A DNA stretch of 64,000 nucleotides from Staphylococcus sp. 17KM0847 (lineage in GTDB: Bacteria; Bacillota; Bacilli; Staphylococcales; Staphylococcaceae), in the NCBI RefSeq assembly GCF_013463155.1, contig NZ_CP040781.1:1302001-1366000 (forward strand). The letters are read 5' to 3'. Shown here piece after piece: positions 32,130 through 41,085 of this stretch (within the stretch, counting starts at the first letter, position 1; every line of letters begins with the position of its first letter). Below the pieces are notes generated by a model, which saw only the letters and a program-made list of their open reading frames with translations, made no database searches and was not told where the DNA came from. Made by a program: the position numbers and the translations under genes.

Positions 32130-32597
32130 TTATTTTTTATTTTGTTCTAATTGTTGACATGCTTCACATATACCATAGATTTCCATACGATGATGTGAGA
32201 CTTCAAAATTAGTAACATGTTGTGCTAACTGTTCTACTTCACTTAGTAGTGGGTAATGAAAATCAACAATCTTTCCACAGTTCTCACATATGACATGGTA
32301 ATGGTTATGCGTATCAAAATCAAAACGGCTTGATGCATCACCATATGTTAATTCTTTGACAATCCCTATTTTTTTGAAGACTTTAAGGTTATTATATATT
32401 GTTGCCACGCTGATATTAGGAAAGTCAGGTGATAGCGATTGATAAATTTCGTCAGCAGTCGGATGAGTTTCTACCTTAATCAGGAAATTAAGAATTGCTT
32501 GCCTTTGTGGTGTAATTCGAACACCTGCTTTTCTTAATGACGCAATAGAATCCTGCAATTGATGTTCGTGATGGTGTGTTTCTAATTCCGTAGTCAT
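32130..32597 (-). CDS. perR: Peroxide-responsive repressor PerR
   Basis: A 155-residue Fur-family regulator. The winged helix (about 15-85) has [15 protein letters not shown] and the recognition helix [13 protein letters not shown]. The metal-sensing part contains [17 protein letters not shown] and the C-terminal [10 protein letters not shown], giving the two CxxC pairs for structural zinc and the His/Asp set for Fe/Mn. A close match in style to S. aureus PerR, which represses katA, ahpCF, bcp, ftnA and trxB (known). A histidine-rich N-terminal stretch THHHEHQ is present. Start: ATG 32597; the in-frame GTG at 32606 is less likely. It is probably autoregulated through the palindrome just upstream. 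Confidence 0.93.
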   Translation of the reverse strand: MTTELETHHHEHQLQDSIASLRKAGVRITPQRQAILNFLIKVETHPTADEIYQSLSPDFPNISVATIYNNLKVFKKIGIVKELTYGDASSRFDFDTHNHYHVICENCGKIVDFHYPLLSEVEQLAQHVTNFEVSHHRMEIYGICEACQQLEQNKK

Positions 32598-32622
32598 AAT
32601 TCTCACCCGTCTTTCTAATTAA

Positions 32623-32634
32623 TAATAATTATTA
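32623..32634. promoter_or_regulatory. Candidate PerR/Fur-type operator
   Basis: Perfect 12-bp palindrome TAATAATTATTA about 26 bp upstream of perR. It resembles the AT-rich Per-box (TTATAATTATTATAA) but does not match the 7-1-7 form exactly. Confidence 0.4.
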
Positions 32635-32681
32635 CTTAACAATAATATAATTCTTTTTATAAGTTATTGTCAATGATTATA

Positions 32682-33632
32682 CTAATATCCCTTTGTTAAA
32701 TCGACTTCGTTCTCAATTAAAGCATCGCAATTGAGAAAGCTATTCAAGTTCTTTATTAATATTTTCGTTGCTTTCATTTTATTTTGGCTACCATTGCCTG
32801 TAATATGACTTGTTAGAAAAACATTTTCTATTTTATACAAAGGTGAATCTGGTGTTAATGGTTCTTCCTCAAATACATCTAAATATGCTGCTCTAATCCA
32901 CTTTTCTTTCATCGCTTTTACGAGTATGTTGGTCTCAGTGATAGTCCCTCGACCAATATTAATAAATAAACTATGTTCATTCATCGCTTTGAAGTCATAA
33001 GCCGTTAATAAATGATAAGTTTCACTCGTTTCCGGTAAGACATTCACTATAATATCCGCTTCTTTATAAAGATGCTTTCTCTCGGATAGAGGATATGTTT
33101 TATCAAAATGTTCAACAGAATGTCCTGAGGTATTTAAACCTATTGTTTTCATTCCGAATACTTTAGCAATTTGAGCAGCACGTTGTGGTATAACGCCTGT
33201 TCCTAAAAAAAGTATTGTTGCATCGTTTAATGACTGCGTTAACCTTTTAGAATTATATTGCCGCTCTTGTTGTTCTTTATAGACTTCCTTCATCGCTTTA
33301 TAATCATCCAGAATATATGCAAAAATCCACTCACTAAGCTGCTGTGCATGAACACCTTTTGCATTAGTTAAACGAATACCACGCTCTCTTAACTTTTTGA
33401 GTGGCAAACTATTTACGCCTGTTGCATACCAAGCTATCCATTTCAGGTTCACCGCATCATCAATAAATTGTTCATCAACTACTTGATGATATGAAATGAG
33501 AACATCCATTTTTCGTTGTATTTCCTTTGGTAACTCGGCTGGATGTTTATAAAATTTAAAGTCAACATTCGGAAATTGCTCACATAATTTATCCTCTTCC
33601 TCTTTTAACCTCATAAGACTTACAACAAGCAT
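32682..33632 (-). CDS. D-2-hydroxyacid dehydrogenase family protein
   Basis: A 316-residue NAD-dependent D-isomer-specific 2-hydroxyacid dehydrogenase. The Rossmann segment ILFLGTGVIPQRAAQIAKVFGMK (about 147-169) has GTGxxxxxxA in place of the usual GxGxxG. The family tail shows INVLPETSETYHLL, FINIGRGTITETN with the substrate arginine (about 244), DVFEEEPL with the catalytic glutamate, and TSHITGN with the catalytic histidine. Substrate is unknown; glyoxylate/hydroxypyruvate or a 2-keto acid is plausible. It starts 4 bp after the bcp stop, so the two are an operon next to perR, suggesting a link with oxidative stress. Confidence 0.85.
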   Translation of the reverse strand: MLVVSLMRLKEEEDKLCEQFPNVDFKFYKHPAELPKEIQRKMDVLISYHQVVDEQFIDDAVNLKWIAWYATGVNSLPLKKLRERGIRLTNAKGVHAQQLSEWIFAYILDDYKAMKEVYKEQQERQYNSKRLTQSLNDATILFLGTGVIPQRAAQIAKVFGMKTIGLNTSGHSVEHFDKTYPLSERKHLYKEADIIVNVLPETSETYHLLTAYDFKAMNEHSLFINIGRGTITETNILVKAMKEKWIRAAYLDVFEEEPLTPDSPLYKIENVFLTSHITGNGSQNKMKATKILIKNLNSFLNCDALIENEVDLTKGY

Positions 33633-33636
33633 CGCC

Positions 33637-34095
33637 CTATCCCTCCAATATTGCTTTGAGTTTTGCCATCTGCTCTTTTACTTTTACTTTCTCAATGACA
33701 TCCAGTACATCTCCATTTTCATCTAAAATAAATGTTGTTCTTACAATACCCATAGAAGTTTTGCCAAATGACTTTTTCAGTTGATACACACCAACCGCCT
33801 CTGACAATTTATATGCTTCATCCACTAATAAGTCAAAGTTTAAGTTATGTTTTTTTATAAAGTTTTGATGTTTACGCTGTGAGTCTCCACTAATCCCATA
33901 CACACTTACTTTAAGATTATTAAAATAAGCTAAATTATCACGAAAGTCACAAGCCTCTGTTGTACATGTTGGTGTATTGTCTCTAGAATAAAAATATAAA
34001 ATCGTCTTTTGTCCCTTCAATGAAGCTTTTGTAATCACTTTACCATCTTGATTTGTCAATTCAAAATCTGGAAATTGCTCCCCTTTTTGTAACAT
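33637..34095 (-). CDS. bcp: Thiol peroxidase Bcp (peroxiredoxin Q)
   Basis: A 152-residue peroxiredoxin of the BCP/PrxQ class, reducing hydrogen peroxide and organic peroxides with thioredoxin. The peroxidatic cysteine C44 and resolving cysteine C49 lie in TPTCTTEACDFRDN, the CX4C spacing of atypical 2-Cys BCPs. IYGISGDSQRKHQNFIKKH and RTTFILDENGDV are typical later blocks. The open frame extends upstream, but ATG 34095 (MLQKGEQFPDF) follows AGAGGGG with good spacing. It is divergent from gsaB. Confidence 0.93.
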   Translation of the reverse strand: MLQKGEQFPDFELTNQDGKVITKASLKGQKTILYFYSRDNTPTCTTEACDFRDNLAYFNNLKVSVYGISGDSQRKHQNFIKKHNLNFDLLVDEAYKLSEAVGVYQLKKSFGKTSMGIVRTTFILDENGDVLDVIEKVKVKEQMAKLKAILEG

Positions 34096-34178
34096 ATATA
34101 TACCCCTCTCTCTTGATTTCAATACCATTATAATACGATAATAGGAGAGAATATTAAACAGAAAGAGGCTGAAAGATA

Positions 34179-35477
34179 ATGAACTTCAAAAACAGTGAAC
34201 GATTACAACTTCAATCTAATGACTATATTCTTGGTGGTGTGAACTCTCCATCACGTTCATACAAAGCAGTAGGTGGCGGTGCACCTGTTGTTATGAAATC
34301 AGGTAAGGGTGCTTATCTATATGATGTAGATGGCAATCAATACATCGACTATTTACAAGCATATGGCCCTATTATTACTGGTCATGCACATCCACATATT
34401 ACAAAAGCAATTCAAGAACAGGCTGCACAAGGTGTTTTATATGGAACACCTACTGAATTAGAAATTGAATTCGCAAAAAAACTACGCACAGCTATTCCAT
34501 CTCTCGAAAAAATGCGTTTTGTCAACTCAGGTACTGAAGCTGTTATGACAACGATTCGTGTCGCACGCGCATATACAAATCGTAATAAAATTATTAAGTT
34601 TGCTGGCTGCTATCACGGACATTCTGACTTAGTACTTGTTGCTGCTGGAAGCGGCCCTTCTCAACTCGGTTCTCCTGACTCAGCTGGTGTACCTCAAAGT
34701 GTCGCACAAGAAGTCATTACCGTTCCATTTAATGACATCGAAGCCTTTAAAGAAGCTATGGCACATTGGGGGGAACAAGTAGCCGGTGTACTCGTTGAAC
34801 CTATTGTTGGGAACTTTGGTATGGTAGAACCTATGCCTGGTTTCTTAGAACAAGTGAATGATATTACACACGAACATGGTGGTCTTGTAATTTATGATGA
34901 AGTTATTACAGCTTTTCGTTTTCACTATGGTGCAGCTCAAGACCTACTAGGTGTTTATCCTGATCTCACTGCATTCGGTAAAATTGTAGGTGGTGGATTA
35001 CCTATTGGTGGCTACGGGGGTCGCCAAGATATTATGGAGCAAGTCGCCCCTCTTGGTCCTGCTTACCAAGCCGGTACAATGGCTGGTAATCCACTATCAA
35101 TGAAAGCGGGTATCGCACTATTAGAAGTGCTTGAACAAGATGGTGTTTATGAAGAATTAGATCGTTTAGGTCAAAAGTTAGAAGAAGGATTACAAAGCTC
35201 TATTGATAAATATCATATTAAAGCAACTATTAATCGCGTTAAAGGCGCACTCACTGTTTATTTTACAGATGAAAAAGTAACGCACTATGAACAAGCTGAT
35301 CAATCAGACGGAGAACAATTTGCACGCTTTTTCAAATTAATGCTACATCAAGGTATCAATCTTGCACCTTCTAAATATGAAGCATGGTTTTTAACAACAG
35401 AACATACAGACGAAGATATTGATCAGACATTAGCAGCAGCTGACTTGGCTTTCAAACAACTCGCACAATCAAACTAA
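34179..35477 (+). CDS. gsaB: Glutamate-1-semialdehyde 2,1-aminomutase (second copy type)
   Basis: A 432-residue class III PLP aminotransferase converting glutamate-1-semialdehyde to 5-aminolevulinate for heme. The catalytic lysine is K268 in [18 protein letters not shown]240 in VIYDEV contacts the PLP ring; [18 protein letters not shown] and CYHGHSD are family blocks, and NSGTEA binds phosphate. Staphylococci usually carry hemL in the hemAXCDBL operon and this second gene next to bcp, so I use the GsaB name. The upstream ribosome binding site is AAAGAGG. A 12-bp inverted repeat follows, and then the triplicated gene start. Confidence 0.92.
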   Translation: MNFKNSERLQLQSNDYILGGVNSPSRSYKAVGGGAPVVMKSGKGAYLYDVDGNQYIDYLQAYGPIITGHAHPHITKAIQEQAAQGVLYGTPTELEIEFAKKLRTAIPSLEKMRFVNSGTEAVMTTIRVARAYTNRNKIIKFAGCYHGHSDLVLVAAGSGPSQLGSPDSAGVPQSVAQEVITVPFNDIEAFKEAMAHWGEQVAGVLVEPIVGNFGMVEPMPGFLEQVNDITHEHGGLVIYDEVITAFRFHYGAAQDLLGVYPDLTAFGKIVGGGLPIGGYGGRQDIMEQVAPLGPAYQAGTMAGNPLSMKAGIALLEVLEQDGVYEELDRLGQKLEEGLQSSIDKYHIKATINRVKGALTVYFTDEKVTHYEQADQSDGEQFARFFKLMLHQGINLAPSKYEAWFLTTEHTDEDIDQTLAAADLAFKQLAQSN

Positions 35478-35518
35478 AAATTGACCTGAATTGAGGTAGA
35501 TTAAATATATTTAAACTT

Positions 35519-35551
35519 ATACGATCCAACTCACTTAAGGTTGGATCGTAT
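35519..35551 (+). other. Inverted repeat between gsaB and triplicated gene
   Basis: Perfect 12-bp arms ATACGATCCAAC / GTTGGATCGTAT. No T-run follows (TATTCAGAGG), so termination is doubtful. It ends only 5 bp before the first ribosome binding site of the tandem repeat. Confidence 0.6.
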
Positions 35552-35571
35552 ATTCAGAGGAGGAATGTTTA

Positions 35572-35775
35572 TTGAAACTGGGTGCTAGAATTTTAAAAAC
35601 AGGGATCGCTATTATACTTGCGGTTTCTGTGGCTGCACTATTACCTTCTGATGCCGGTATGATCACCGTGGCTGGTATTGCAGCCGTTGTGGCAATGCAA
35701 CCTAGTGTTTATCGTACTTTCAAAACAATTGTTGACCAATTTCGAGGAGGAATGTTTATTGAAACTGGGTGCTAG
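35572..35775 (+). pseudogene. Truncated duplicate of exporter gene start, unit 1
   Basis: TTG-started frame of 67 residues: the first 57 match the full protein (KLGARILKTGIAIILAV onward), then the repeat junction adds an out-of-frame tail FRGGMFIETGC and a stop. It has its own AGGAGG. It could be translated as a short membrane peptide, but is most simply a by-product of tandem duplication. Its stop lies 17 bp inside the next copy, so coupled re-initiation is possible. Confidence 0.75.
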
Positions 35776-35962
35776 AATTTTAAAAACAGGGATCGCTATT
35801 ATACTTGCGGTTTCTGTGGCTGCACTATTACCTTCTGATGCCGGTATGATCACCGTGGCTGGTATTGCAGCCGTTGTGGCAATGCAACCTAGTGTTTATC
35901 GTACTTTCAAAACAATTGTTGACCAATTTCGAGGAGGAATGTTTATTGAAACTGGGTGCTAG
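35759..35962 (+). pseudogene. Truncated duplicate of exporter gene start, unit 2
   Basis: Identical to unit 1 and likewise ends after 67 residues, overlapping the start of the full-length gene by 17 bp. The frame extending upstream from this unit (MQPLWQCN...) is translation of repeat sequence in another phase, not a real N-terminus. Confidence 0.75.
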
Positions 35963-37040
35963 AATTTTAAAAACAGGGATCGCTATTATACTTGCGGTTT
36001 CTGTGGCTGCACTATTACCTTCTGATGCCGGTATGATCACCGTGGCTGGTATTGCAGCCGTTGTGGCAATGCAACCTAGTGTTTATCGTACTTTCAAAAC
36101 AATTGTTGACCAATTTCAAGGAAATATCATTGGCGCATTACTTGCGATGATCATGGTCACAATATTTGGCAATAACATTATCATTATGGGTGTCACAGTT
36201 ATTCTACTTATTGCGCTTTTATATAAAATGAATATTGCACACGTCGCAACACTTGCCACAGTAACAGCGCTCATTATTATGGGCCAACATGATGGTTCTT
36301 TTTATATTTCAGCATTTTATCGTTTCACACTCGTGATGATAGGTGTTATAAGTTCTTTCATCGTTAACTTAACATTCTTGCCACCAAAATTTGAAACAAA
36401 AATTTATTATAATTCACTCAATATTTCAACTGATATTTTCAAGTGGTTTAACCTTGTACTTAATGATGCAACAGAATTCAATCATGTAAAAAATGATCTT
36501 GAACTATTGCGTCAACGTATTGTTAATTTAGAACAATTACTCGAATATTACAAAGAAGAACGCTTATTAACTAAAAAACAAATGCATGCGCTTACTCGCA
36601 AAAAAATTCTTTTCAAAGAAATTGTTCTAGCAACACGAGATGCCTATGATGTCTTAAAACGTATGAATCGATACCAAAATGACATGCTTCATTTAAGTGA
36701 TACCTTACTTCTTCAAGTTAAATTAGAAATAGATGAACTTACACAGTTTCATGAACAAATTTTAATCAGTATTACGAAAAAAGCAAAGTTCAATCTTCCA
36801 GAAGCTAAGGCACAAATCGCAAACCCTCTAAAGCGAGATATTATAGAAGTGTTTCAAGACGAAGTTTCACAGCACAATGTAGAGAGAACTTACTCATATC
36901 GTAATGTTATGCATGTGATTTCTTCATTAGAAGAGTATCGTTATAATTTAGAACATCTCAATCGTTTGAGTATTAGCTATTTTAAATATCATGCAAACGA
37001 TCCCGATATTGATATTGTTGAAGAAGACTTTGATTTATAA
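35946..37040 (+). CDS. Aromatic acid exporter family (ArAE/FUSC-like) membrane protein
   Basis: A 364-residue protein of the ArAE_1 family. The N-terminal membrane domain (about 1-150) has roughly four to five segments, beginning LGARILKTGIAIILAVSVA, with AMQPSVYRTFKTIVDQFQGN and VNLTFLPPKFE. A cytoplasmic helical, Glu/Lys-rich C-terminal domain (about 150-364) follows. It is a paralogue of the gene at 59684: both have GAR-LKTG-A and the L-PPK-Y/E boundary. Start TTG 35946, 8 bases after AGGAGG in repeat unit three. Family members may export small aromatic acids or act in envelope stress; substrate is not known. Its expression may depend on the two upstream duplicate starts. Confidence 0.85.
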   Translation: MKLGARILKTGIAIILAVSVAALLPSDAGMITVAGIAAVVAMQPSVYRTFKTIVDQFQGNIIGALLAMIMVTIFGNNIIIMGVTVILLIALLYKMNIAHVATLATVTALIIMGQHDGSFYISAFYRFTLVMIGVISSFIVNLTFLPPKFETKIYYNSLNISTDIFKWFNLVLNDATEFNHVKNDLELLRQRIVNLEQLLEYYKEERLLTKKQMHALTRKKILFKEIVLATRDAYDVLKRMNRYQNDMLHLSDTLLLQVKLEIDELTQFHEQILISITKKAKFNLPEAKAQIANPLKRDIIEVFQDEVSQHNVERTYSYRNVMHVISSLEEYRYNLEHLNRLSISYFKYHANDPDIDIVEEDFDL

Positions 37041-37100
37041 TGGCTGTCCATCTTCTGTGGTGGATAGATCATTAAAAGTACTTAGTTTGATTTTATTATA

Positions 37101-37318
37101 ATTTTATATACGTAGAAATAGCTAGGTGTATCTAAGGAACTGGATGCCTATGTCCCAACCCCTCGTTAATTGTTGATTGAATGACACACTTAAATTCATC
37201 TATTGATATGTATTGGGGTAAGCGAAATGACAGGTTAAAAATCAATGATTACGCTGTTTGTATACCAAAAAAGGTGAAACAGCATATGCCATACCACTAC
37301 AAAAGGTGAAGAGCCTTT
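37101..37318 (+). repeat. Dispersed intergenic element, short copy
   Basis: Left end TATACGTAGAAATAGCTAGG and right end AAACAGCATATGCCATACCA then CTACAAAAGGTGAAGAGCC match the long copy at 23754-24222 (opposite strand). The interior is about 150 bp here against about 400 bp there. A third partial right end lies at 4326. The terminal GAAGAGCC, reading GGCTCTTC inward, recalls ISL3-family ends, but this is only a suggestion. Confidence 0.55.
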
Positions 37319-37333
37319 ATAATTTACTAAAAA

Positions 37334-37379
37334 CCCCATTTAATGCTACTTTGTGATTGATGCATAGCATTAAATGGGG
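37334..37379. terminator. Bidirectional terminator before Sav1866-like gene end
   Basis: Perfect 15-bp inverted repeat CCCCATTTAATGCTA / TAGCATTAAATGGGG, flanked by A and T tracts. Confidence 0.88.
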
Positions 37380-37386
37380 CTTTTTA

Positions 37387-39123
37387 TTATAGATTTTGAA
37401 TATTATACAAGCGCTGATAAGCACCTTGGCGTGACATCAGTGCTTCATGTGTGCCACTTTCAACGATATGACCATTTTCAATAACGACAATACGATCTGC
37501 ATGCGTAATCGTAGATAAACGATGTGCAACGATAAGCGTTGTACGATCATGACTTAAAGTCTCAAGTGCTTCTTGAATAATAGCTTCACTCTCTAAGTCC
37601 AATGCGCTTGTCGCTTCGTCCAATATTAAAATAGGTGGATCATTTAAGAAAATACGTGCAATAGAGAGACGCTGTTTTTGACCTCCAGAAAGCTTAACCC
37701 CTCTTTCTCCTACTTCTGTATCATATCCTTGAGGAAGTGCCATAATAAAGTCATGTGCATTTGCCATTTTAGCAGCTGCTATCACTTCATCAAATGTTGC
37801 ATCGGGACGACCTAATAAAATATTTTCTTTTACTGTATCAGAAAACAATATATTATCTTGCTGTACCATTCCAATTTGACGACGTAAGCTCCCTATATCA
37901 AATGCTTGGATTGGATGATTATCGATTGTAATCTCCCCTGCTGTCACATCATAAAAACGTGGAATAAGGTTAATTAGCGTTGACTTACCGCCTCCACTCA
38001 TACCAACAAATGCTACTGTTTCACCATGATGAATATCAAGTGTAATATCTTTTAATACATCTCGTTCGTCCTCGTTGTAACGAAAAGCAACGTTATGAAT
38101 ACCAATATTACCATGCTGTATCTTATAAGGCTGTGCATGAGGTAGGTTTTTAATATCATAGGGTTCATCAAACAATTGAAAAACACGATCCATCGAAGCA
38201 AAACTTTGTGTTAATGTTGTAAATGATGATACAAGACGACGCAACGGTCCATATAGTTGCTCAAGATAACTTACAAAAGCTGCTAACGTTCCAACCGTTA
38301 CATCTCCAGAAATGGCTAAATAAGCACCGTAACCGATAACGATCAACGGTCCGATATCTGTTACTGTATTAATAGCTGAAAATGAATAGGCATTCCAACG
38401 TGTATGACGAAACGCTTTATTTAAAAAGTTCGTATTACGTTTATCAAAGTTTTTTGCTTCGTTCTCTTCAATCGCAAAACTTTTAATTACTGCCATTCCA
38501 TTGACACGTTCATGTAAAAAGCCTTGTGTCTCTGCCAATTTTTGAGAACGTTGACGTGTGAGCTCTCTCAGACGACCAAAAAAGAAATATACTGTCAAAA
38601 TATAAAATGGTAATACAATAATAGCTGCAACTGTTAAATGAACGTCTAAAAAGAACATAACAGATAACGCGATAATAATTGTAATACAATCTAACCAAAT
38701 ATTCATTAATCCCGTCATTATAAAGTCTTTTGTTTGTTCTACATCATTAATGACACGAGAAATGACCTCCCCAGCTTTGTTATTTGCATAAAATCGGGAG
38801 CTCAAAGCTTGTAGGTGGTCATACAATTTTTTTCGAATATCATATAATATTTTATTGCTTGTCCATTGTGCCATGTACTGTCTTAAAAACTCAATAGGTG
38901 GACGAACAACAACAAAGATAAATGCTGCAATTCCCATTGCAATCATCAAATGTGTATATTTATCCGTCACACTTAATGCACCATTGTTAATGACATCATC
39001 AATAACATATTTAATTAACAATGGAATAAGTAATGGAATACCGAATTTTAATATACCTACAATAATAGTACCAAAAATCAGCCATTTATATGGTTTAACA
39101 AATGCAAGGTACCTTTTAATCAT
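37387..39123 (-). CDS. Sav1866-type multidrug ABC exporter
   Basis: A 578-residue half-transporter, same length as and very similar to S. aureus Sav1866, the structurally solved homodimeric exporter. The transmembrane domain (about 1-320, six helices) starts [14 protein letters not shown] and contains [20 protein letters not shown]. The nucleotide-binding domain has Walker [11 protein letters not shown]-loop QQDNILF, the x-loop TEVGERG, signature [14 protein letters not shown], Walker [13 protein letters not shown] and the H-loop in IVAHRLST. All catalytic residues are intact. It would export lipophilic drugs or lipids from the cytoplasmic membrane. A 51-residue open frame precedes it closely. 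Confidence 0.95.
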   Translation of the reverse strand: MIKRYLAFVKPYKWLIFGTIIVGILKFGIPLLIPLLIKYVIDDVINNGALSVTDKYTHLMIAMGIAAFIFVVVRPPIEFLRQYMAQWTSNKILYDIRKKLYDHLQALSSRFYANNKAGEVISRVINDVEQTKDFIMTGLMNIWLDCITIIIALSVMFFLDVHLTVAAIIVLPFYILTVYFFFGRLRELTRQRSQKLAETQGFLHERVNGMAVIKSFAIEENEAKNFDKRNTNFLNKAFRHTRWNAYSFSAINTVTDIGPLIVIGYGAYLAISGDVTVGTLAAFVSYLEQLYGPLRRLVSSFTTLTQSFASMDRVFQLFDEPYDIKNLPHAQPYKIQHGNIGIHNVAFRYNEDERDVLKDITLDIHHGETVAFVGMSGGGKSTLINLIPRFYDVTAGEITIDNHPIQAFDIGSLRRQIGMVQQDNILFSDTVKENILLGRPDATFDEVIAAAKMANAHDFIMALPQGYDTEVGERGVKLSGGQKQRLSIARIFLNDPPILILDEATSALDLESEAIIQEALETLSHDRTTLIVAHRLSTITHADRIVVIENGHIVESGTHEALMSRQGAYQRLYNIQNL

Positions 39124-39137
39124 CTTTCGAAAACCTC

Positions 39138-39293
39138 CTAAATATTGTGTGACTGTTCCAAGGATGAGACATTTTGTAAAATTACAACATCCTCTGCAAT
39201 GATTCGGGCTCCATCATTAGTATCAATTGTGCCATTAATTAAACATACTGATGGGAGCAAGATAATCACTATGTCTCCTCTAAGCGCAGACAT
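39138..39293 (-). CDS. Small ORF upstream of Sav1866-like gene, 51 residues
   Basis: A minus-strand frame beginning [16 protein letters not shown] and ending [14 protein letters not shown] sequence lies about 8 bases before the ATG, and its TAG forms part of the TAGGAGG ribosome binding site of the exporter gene, suggesting translational coupling. The composition (alternating hydrophobic residues, [12 protein letters not shown]) looks protein-like. I recognise no family; it may be a small regulatory or leader protein. Start and reality are uncertain. Confidence 0.5.
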   Translation of the reverse strand: MSALRGDIVIILLPSVCLINGTIDTNDGARIIAEDVVILQNVSSLEQSHNI

Positions 39294-39323
39294 GTCATTT
39301 ACCCCGCTCCCTCATTATTCAAA

Positions 39324-39866
39324 CTATCTATTTTTAATTTGGCGAAAACGATTACGCCATACTTTGATAAAATCTGGTGCGAATGGCCCCTTTTTATGTT
39401 CTATCCATTGTTGTAAAATATCAACATTAGCACGCAATACTGTATCAATATCTTTAGGATAATTCATTTGTTGCATATGTTGTTCATACTCATCTTCATC
39501 CAACAAATGATATTTACCATTTGGGTATACCTTAATATCCAAATCATAATCAATATACTTTAATGCCTCTTCATCACAAACAAACGGTGAAGATAAGTTG
39601 CAGTAATAATAAACGCCATCTTCTCGAAACATACAGATAACATTGAACCAATACTCCGAATGAAAATAAACAATTGCCGGCTCACGTGTCACCCAAGTAC
39701 GTCCATCGCTTTCTGTAACAAGTGTGTGATCATTACCACCAATTACGACATCTGCCGTTCCTTTTAAAATTGTCGTCTCAGACCATACACGATGAATTGT
39801 ACCATCATGTTTGTAAGATTGAATTTTAATCGTTGTCCCTTCTTTTGGGATGCATGCTTTAACCAC
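39324..39866 (-). CDS. ntdP: Nucleoside tri-/diphosphate phosphatase (UPF0374/DUF402)
   Basis: A 180-residue DUF402 protein of the Ntdp type, a cytoplasmic divalent-metal phosphatase acting on nucleoside tri- and diphosphates (family knowledge). Conserved blocks: [19 protein letters not shown] near the N-terminus, [37 protein letters not shown] with the acidic metal-binding residues, and [10 protein letters not shown]. Length is standard. The start is GTG 39866, nine bases after GAGGTG. It precedes the Sav1866-like exporter on the same strand, about 200 bp away. Confidence 0.85.
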   Translation of the reverse strand: MVKACIPKEGTTIKIQSYKHDGTIHRVWSETTILKGTADVVIGGNDHTLVTESDGRTWVTREPAIVYFHSEYWFNVICMFREDGVYYYCNLSSPFVCDEEALKYIDYDLDIKVYPNGKYHLLDEDEYEQHMQQMNYPKDIDTVLRANVDILQQWIEHKKGPFAPDFIKVWRNRFRQIKNR

Positions 39867-39956
39867 TTGTCACATCACCTCATTCTCAGCTCATCATACG
39901 CTCATTTTTATGTTGTCATTATAGCACACAACATCATCATATTTAATCAATTCGCT

Positions 39957-40994
39957 TTACTGCATCACTTCATATATTTTAGTCATAGGTACTGGAAACG
40001 TATACAACCTTTTATCTTCGGGCGTTATCCATCTACGTGTTTCAGTGAGCATCTTATCACTATCTGATATTATTTTCGCATGATGTACAGTCATATTCCA
40101 CGTTATATGTGTAAACTGATGTTTAAGTTGATAGATATCCTTTTCTACTATTGTAATTGCATCTCCAAATTCTTCCTCTAACTTCCTATCCACTATATCC
40201 TCTTCATATACTGGAAATTGCCACATTCCATTTAATAATTTTGTTTTACGTTGCTCAATTAGAATATCTCCATTTTGATTTTCAATATATAATACAATTA
40301 ATTTATATTGTTTTTTCTTCAATTTTTTTGTTTTAATTGGACGTTCATACACTGTCCCCTTATCAAATGATTCACAATGATGTTGTACTGGGCACAATAA
40401 ACACATTGGTGCTTTAGGCGTACAGACAAGTGCTCCCAACTCCATCATCGCTTGATTAAATGTTCCAGAATGTTGCTGAACGTAGGGTTCCAAAGCATGT
40501 TCATAGGCCTTTCGTGTTTTTTGAAGTGCTGTGTCTTGTATATCATCATTCAAACGAGACCACACTCTAAAAACATTGCCATCTACGGTTGCTAAAGGCA
40601 AATCAAAAGCAATACTCATTACTGCTGCCTGTGTGTAAGGTCCAACCCCTTTTAATGCAGCAAATTGTTCTGGATTAGGTGGAATCTCTCCATTATATCG
40701 AGTAACAACTTCTTGAGCTGCTGCATGAAAATTTCGCGCACGACTATAATACCCTAGCCCCTCCCACAACTTAAGGACATGCGCTTCATCTGCATATGCC
40801 AATGCTTCAATCGTTGGAAAATGTTTAATAAAACGCTCATAATAACTTCTCACTGTATCAACTTGTGTCTGTTGTAACATGACTTCACTTACCCATATAT
40901 AATAAGGATTAGACGTTTCACGCCATGGCATACTTCGCTGGTTCACCTTAAACCAAGCAACTAAATCTTCTTTAAATGTGTCTTCAAAATACAT
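39957..40994 (-). CDS. mutY: A/G-specific adenine DNA glycosylase MutY
   Basis: A 345-residue base-excision repair enzyme removing adenine opposite 8-oxoguanine. N-terminal HhH-GPD domain: MPWRETSNPYYIWVSEVMLQQTQV (with the catalytic glutamate), the helix-hairpin-helix LKGVGPYTQAAV, and the catalytic aspartate in LATVDGNVFRV. The [4Fe-4S] loop is C-X6-C-X2-C-X5-C in CTPKAPMCLLCPVQHHC. The C-terminal Nudix-like domain (about 235-345) recognises 8-oxoG. Length is normal. It is divergent from yfhP, an arrangement also found in Bacillus. Confidence 0.95.
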   Translation of the reverse strand: MYFEDTFKEDLVAWFKVNQRSMPWRETSNPYYIWVSEVMLQQTQVDTVRSYYERFIKHFPTIEALAYADEAHVLKLWEGLGYYSRARNFHAAAQEVVTRYNGEIPPNPEQFAALKGVGPYTQAAVMSIAFDLPLATVDGNVFRVWSRLNDDIQDTALQKTRKAYEHALEPYVQQHSGTFNQAMMELGALVCTPKAPMCLLCPVQHHCESFDKGTVYERPIKTKKLKKKQYKLIVLYIENQNGDILIEQRKTKLLNGMWQFPVYEEDIVDRKLEEEFGDAITIVEKDIYQLKHQFTHITWNMTVHHAKIISDSDKMLTETRRWITPEDKRLYTFPVPMTKIYEVMQ

Positions 40995-41085
40995 GAATTA
41001 ACTCCTTATCTTTATCTTAAATAGTTTAGTTCATCCACATTATCACGTATAATTATAGTAAGAACGATTGAAATGAGTGAGATAT

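Larger units (their letters stand above)
35557..36117 (+). repeat. Perfect 3x 187-bp tandem repeat
   Basis: Three identical units at 35557-35743, 35744-35930 and 35931-36117. Each starts GAGGAGGAATG, includes the ribosome binding site, the TTG start and 57 codons of the exporter-family gene, and ends ACCAATTTC. The period is 187 (62 codons plus 1), so each junction shifts frame and ends translation at a TAG 17 bases into the next copy. Only unit three continues into the full gene. Short homology (AGAGGAGGAA versus CAAGGAAA) at the junction could have primed the duplication. Absence of any difference between units implies very recent origin or an assembly effect. Confidence 0.93.
37041..37386. 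other. Spacer with dispersed element and terminator
   Basis: Contains the short copy of the dispersed element (37101-37318) and the bidirectional terminator at 37334-37379. No coding sequence is supported. Confidence 0.6.

Noticed and set aside
32021..32212. 63-codon plus-strand frame crossing the perR terminator
   Set aside because: Overlaps the perR terminator and antisense perR end, with no ribosome binding site.
35678..35962. Frame starting MQPLWQCN as an alternative N-terminus for the exporter gene copies
   Set aside because: It is repeat sequence read in another phase; the ribosome binding site and paralogue comparison support the TTG start of each unit.
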